The notes under the pieces: generated by a model
Seen by the model: the letters and a program-made list of their open reading frames with translations, nothing else
The model's database searches: none
Told to the model about the DNA's origin: nothing
DNA from: Sclerodactyla briareus
Taxonomy: Eukaryota > Echinodermata > Holothuroidea > Dendrochirotida > Sclerodactylidae
Direction: 5' to 3'
Length of the DNA stretch: 64,000 nt
Assembly: GCA_026419785.1 (NCBI GenBank)
Contig: JAODTK010005783.1
Span: 186,001 to 250,000, forward strand
Position numbers and translations under genes: made by a program
Shown: in pieces, positions 60,063-64,000 of the stretch
How positions within the stretch are numbered: the first letter of the stretch is position 1
How the letters are laid out: the number at the start of each line of letters is the position of its first letter

Positions 60063-61285
60063 CCAAATTGTCTCTGACTGGCTCATTCCTTTCGATCAAA
60101 TGCCCGCAAATCCACACATTTTTCATGACAGTGATGTTCAAGCAAATTTCAATCTGCGGCAGCCTCCAACCCCATTGGAAGGGTCCTCGATGGAAATCTC
60201 TAAGACATGGATATGGAAGAATGGAACCCACGATGAAGAAATGTAAGAGATTAACATCGCATCCGTTTCGGAAAGGGCTACTGTCCAATTCAGTTGATTG
60301 CATACTGCATTAAGTGCCGCTCCCGGCCAATCTGGAGGAGGGGGGGGGGGGTGGTCTGTAAGACTATTTCTGTTACGGTACGCGTCAACGATGGTTGGCG
60401 CGATCGAATTGTTAATGAATAAACGTAGATCGGTCCTGCAGAGTGATTCTTGAGATATACATTCAGAAATTTATTGCAATTTGGGGATGTTGCTTACTAG
60501 CCATAAGACAGGGGAAGTCCCTTCCGGCAATCTGGGGGCATCGTAAGGTCAACATTTCCTTGTGATACCTATACGAGACCAATGATGGTGGCCCAAATTG
60601 GAAGGATATACAACAATCAGTTCCTTCAAGAACGTTTCTTGAAATACAATTTTCTGAAAATTATTGCCAATTTTAGGAGACGTTGCTCACTACCATGCAG
60701 CGCGGGAATTGCCGTTTTCTGTAATCTGAGGGGGTTGTATTAAAACGGAAAATTTCCCTTGTACCCTACGCGTCACTGATGGTGGCCAGGTGGCAAGAAT
60801 TGTAAGGAATACACACCGATCAGTTCTTCAAGAACGTCTCTAGAAATAGAATTCTGAAAATTATTGCCAATTTTGGGACGTTGCTTACTGCCATACGGTC
60901 CGGGAAAGGCCGTTTCCTTCAATGGGGGGTCTGTTTTTTTCAAACAAACAATTTTTCTTGTACCCTACGGTCAATAACCGAGGGTGGCCCAAATTGTACG
61001 AGAATGAACATTGATCAGTTCCTTCAAGAATGTTCTTGAAATAAAAAAATCGGGAATTTATGACGATTTAGGGATGATTGCCTCACTGCCATATGACCCG
61101 AAGTGCCGTTTCTGCAATCAGGGGGGGGGGGGGGTCTGTAAAACTAAAAAATTATTCTACGCTGTGCGCCAACCCATGGTGGCGATCGACTAGAGGGTGT
61201 ACCCTCATATCCTCCCCATGTCGAAAAACAGATCGCCGCCCCAGATCATTAGAATGAAAGACAGTGAAAGTAATTATTATCAAGG
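60063..61285 (+). repeat. Right arm, outer segment with five ~194-bp units
   Basis: It is the inverted partner of 50102-52272 in the left arm. GGAAGGGTCCTCGATGGAAA (60178) and AAATTTCAATCTGCGGCAGC match the left core. GATCAGTTCNTTCAAGAA landmarks at 61013, 60818, 60615 and 60428 are 187-203 bp apart. The outermost 110 bp carries GCGCCAACCCATGGTGGCGA and ACAGATCGCCGCCCC. Similarity ends close to CAAGGAATATGAAG at 61285. Confidence 0.88.
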
Positions 61286-62635
61286 AATATGAAGAGCAGG
61301 ACAGTTTCAGCTCATTGATCTAGGTTTAAACAATTTTGCATTTCGAAAAAGCCAGAATTTTCAAAAGCGACGGCACTGACGGCGGTCCATATGGGGGACC
61401 CTGAGTTAACTTTCCCCTCACACCAGAAACCCTGGTACTGACTCCGCTGTTCACGGTTATTTTGTTTTTCGTCATGGGTGGTCGCCCCCTTGCCTCGGGC
61501 CTGTAATTAAACAGATTAAGGTACCTTACCGTTAACGCGGGTAAATCAGGGTGCACTGTCTAATCGAATCACGCGATTCGCTAGAAACTCAACTTAAAGA
61601 AAAGTATTAAAAAATGCAAAAGAAAAAATCGGAAAAATGAAAATTACGAAAATGTAGGTAGGTTTGCGTGGTAGGTTGGGGTTGGGTGCCTGATAGGGGG
61701 TTAGAGGCTGAAGACGTGTCTTTTGTCAGGAACGCTCAGCACCCCCAGTATAAGTTCGCAGGGGCCTGGGAAAGAAGCTCTGTCTTCTAGCATCAGGTTA
61801 AGGTCATACACGGCTTGTTTGAAATTTGCTTGTCTTCAAATTTCCCTAGGATTTCTTTGCAGTGGGAGGACGCTAGTGAGGGGGGGGGGCTGGAATAGTT
61901 TTTAGGGTCCTTTCTTGACCTTTTTTTTTTTTAGGAGCGATGCAGTGGCGCAGCCATGTTGTATGTTTGGAGGCTCAGGGGGTATTGGTAGGCTTGTCAT
62001 AATATTTCAAATTAAAATACCACAAGATCTAAAAGAAGTTGGCCTAAATTCATTGAAATTCATGGAGGCCATGCAGGTGTGAACATTGCAGTTTCGACGC
62101 ACCCGAATTTCGAATTCTCAATTTTTCACCCGAATTATGTTCACTTGCCCACTACTCGAGTCTCAAGTCGATCTCAACTTAATTAAGCACGGACTAGGAT
62201 GCCTGTGATGATGGCCTTACCCTAACGTGGTTTCCTATACCACCTGACTGTACCGTCTGACTATACTGGGCAGACAACGTGGACCCGATCTCAGGGAAAA
62301 ATTTAACCTTCTTGAAGATACTCCAAAGTTTTTTTTTATGTCAAAAGTGACAGTATAAGGCGAGTATATTACGCGTGTACCGAGTTAGGGCGAAATGTAA
62401 AGTCTTGTGTCATGACCACAACTAGACAAGAAAAACTCCGTGAGGTCAAGCACATCGTCACACGATTATAGTCTCCATACAATCATGGGCGTCTGCGTTC
62501 GTCAACAAAATACTTCAAATAGAGCTAAGCGTGTAATGTAACTTCCGACTATATGAACGCTTTTTGCCGATATGACAGGCGGATTTGATGACGGATCAGG
62601 AAGTTCGAGGGGGGGGGGGGGGGTGGGTAGTAAAA
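61286..62635. other. No gene recognised; stray copy of the arm's inner-end motif
   Basis: GCTCAGCACCCCCAGTATAA followed by GTTCGCAGGGGCC (61734-61770) resembles the inner ends of both arms (53045 and 55805). CAGTGGCGCAGCCATG at 61944 is a possible hAT-like terminus. Otherwise anonymous. Confidence 0.4.
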
Positions 62636-64000
62636 CCTAGTGGCGTAGGAAGTGATTTTGAGTGGGGGGGGGGAGGAGGAGGAAGTTCGATGGACGGATC
62701 TAGGGGAGGGTAAGTGAAGGGGGTTCCTCCTCCCCTTGCAAAAATTTTGCATTTTCCGATGGCCATAGATGCGATTTTGGGCAATATAGTACTCCAAAAC
62801 AAAAAAAACGCACTTCTATCCAGAAATAATTTCGCATTTCCACATGTAGTATGGATGCGACTGCTTACCTCTACAGGCTTGTGCCCTTCTCTGCCAGAGC
62901 AAACGAGGGCAGGGCAGGCAGTACGATCCGTAAGCCTTAATCTTCACTTTTTCAGGGACCGCCGATACCTCCCTCCCACTTTAGCAAAATGTTTTCATTT
63001 CAGGTGGCCTTAGATGAGCTGATGCATGATGACACTCTAACACACTCAGAAATAATTTTGTATTTTCCCGTATTTAGATGCGACTTCTTCTCAGGTTCCT
63101 TGATTTCTTCCGCCAAATGTACTGAGCTCCATGCGCTGTAAGTAGGCTTTCTTTGGGAGTTAGTGTGATTCTTACCTAACAGGCGGACCGCAACATAGGA
63201 TTACGGGACCATTCCTATTTAGGGGCCCGACAAATTTGCCCGACTTTTTTAGGTGGGTCAACGGAAGACTGATACACGCGGAAAATTTGATACCATGTTT
63301 TTTCAGGCATTTTATCAGAAATTTGGCCAGTCAGCAGAGATTCGAAAGGTTCGGCCATGTTTTTTTTCTTTTGACCTTTTCGCGCCCAAATTTTAACGAT
63401 TTTTTTCATTTTGCCACAAATTATTCATCTCAGGATAATGTGTGTCTGCCCCGTTCCCCCCCCCCCCCCCCCCCCCCCCCCCCACCCCCCCCCCCCCTCG
63501 GTAGTAAAAAGAATTTTGCATTTTCACTGTCCTTAGATGCCAATTTGTTACGCTGAATCTTGTGATGTTTTTCTGTCATGGGTAGTGAGTGCTCATCGTT
63601 GTAAGCTGGTCGAAATCGCACTTTTCAGGGACCTCCAGTAGTCCATAATAAATGATCCAGGTCATTTGTTTTTTTTTGTCGCCACGTTTCCCGTTCCTTC
63701 AGTGAAAGACTTGAAAAGATGCACGAAAATCATTAAGTTAGCGACTTTGCCGTGAGTCGAAGATGACGAGAACCGGTACGTAAAATACACCTAAGGATAT
63801 TGCGTGCGAAGCGCGTTGAAACTCTGGCACAATTTTGCTACATTTTTAATTAAAAAAAAAAAAACCTCCGCCTCATCTGTTCTGAATTTCACATTGTCGT
63901 TTTGAAATTTCGATCAATTCCCGTCTAGATATTCCCTCGCTCATTTTTTTTATATCCTTTTCGGCTGTCTCATTTTGGAAACCATGGTAACTTCTTTTGT
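62636..64000 (+). mobile_element. Family A-like MITE pieces and C run
   Basis: AGTGGCGTAGGAAGTGATTT with a G run (62639-62680) and GGATCTAGGGGAGGG, TTGCATTTTCCGATGG and AGATGCGATTTTGGGCAAT resemble the left part of 48533-49255. A second TTTTGCATTTTCAC...TTAGATGCCAATTTG block occurs at 63513, after a run of about 40 C (63458-63497). TTTAGATGCGACTTCTTCTC (63076) is a third. Borders cannot be set. Nothing coding is recognised. Confidence 0.5.

Larger units (their letters stand above)
50102..61285. mobile_element. Large inverted-repeat structure (two ~2-kb arms, nested insertions)
   Basis: The outer ends match in reverse complement: AATAATTACTTTCACTGTCT, AATGATC..GGGGCGGCGATC, ATATGAGGGTA and CGCCACCATGGGTTGGC occur at 50118-50235 and, inverted, at 61165-61275. 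Inward, five repeats of about 194 bp follow in the same order in both arms, and then about 0.9 kb of unique sequence, also shared. With the insertions removed, the arms are about 2.1 kb (left) and 2.0 kb (right) and flank a 2.7-kb spacer. No transposase, integrase, capsid or polymerase of its own is visible. It may be a foldback-type element with long terminal inverted repeats, or two opposed copies of one 2-kb non-autonomous element. Confidence 0.85.

Noticed and set aside
50102-61285. Polinton/Maverick for the inverted-repeat structure
   Set aside because: No polymerase, integrase, packaging ATPase or capsid frame is visible, the size is small, and the arms are built of tandem units rather than simple terminal repeats.

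Overview
This window looks like a gene-poor, repeat-rich stretch of a metazoan nuclear genome. The likeliest source is a marine deuterostome, with an echinoderm favoured. The grounds are genes split by GT-AG introns, abundant short TAGGCCTA-type palindromes, deuterostome-style repeats with CAGGGGCGTAG ends and long G/C runs, and tRNA-derived SINEs. The species assignment is inference. Base quality looks like that of an incompletely polished long-read assembly. Both recognisable host genes keep family-level amino-acid similarity across single-base frame changes, and one of these is a shortened G run.

0-9 kb: the 5' two-thirds of an SLC22-family organic ion transporter on the minus strand. Five exons (7656 down to 2008) cover the N-terminus to about TM8. 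Four consecutive splice junctions join in phase once local frame changes are allowed for. The last exons were not found and probably lie beyond position 1. An internally deleted LINE lies just upstream.

9-23 kb: a hairpin, a 1-kb hAT-like non-autonomous element with a target-site duplication, then a minisatellite of about 6.5 kb (39-bp unit, about 170 copies, 12995-19544). Next come a second hAT-like MITE, a (GT)n tract and a higher-order repeat of about 145-bp monomers carrying AGGTCA direct repeats.

23-36 kb: mostly anonymous sequence with repeat ends, one possible membrane-protein exon (29122-29377) and one SINE-like unit.

36.7-38.8 kb: a possible promoter and first exon, followed by the C-terminal exon of a eukaryotic protein kinase (38032-38729).

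39-50 kb: hAT-like MITEs in pairs that match copies elsewhere in the window, a (CATA)n tract, a Penelope-like GIY-YIG fossil, a GC-rich block, and a SINE with a MITE inserted at its edge.

50.1-61.3 kb: the most striking structure, two colinear arms of about 2 kb in inverted orientation. Each arm holds five repeats of about 194 bp plus about 0.9 kb of unique sequence. The left arm is split by a 5'-truncated LINE and the right arm by a clean 3.56-kb insertion. The 2.7-kb spacer holds a second LINE reverse transcriptase and GTTAACACG-type repeats. The last 2.7 kb carries more pieces of the MITE families.

No rRNA, functional tRNA, CRISPR array or complete intact gene was recognised. Repeats, not genes, shape most of the window.
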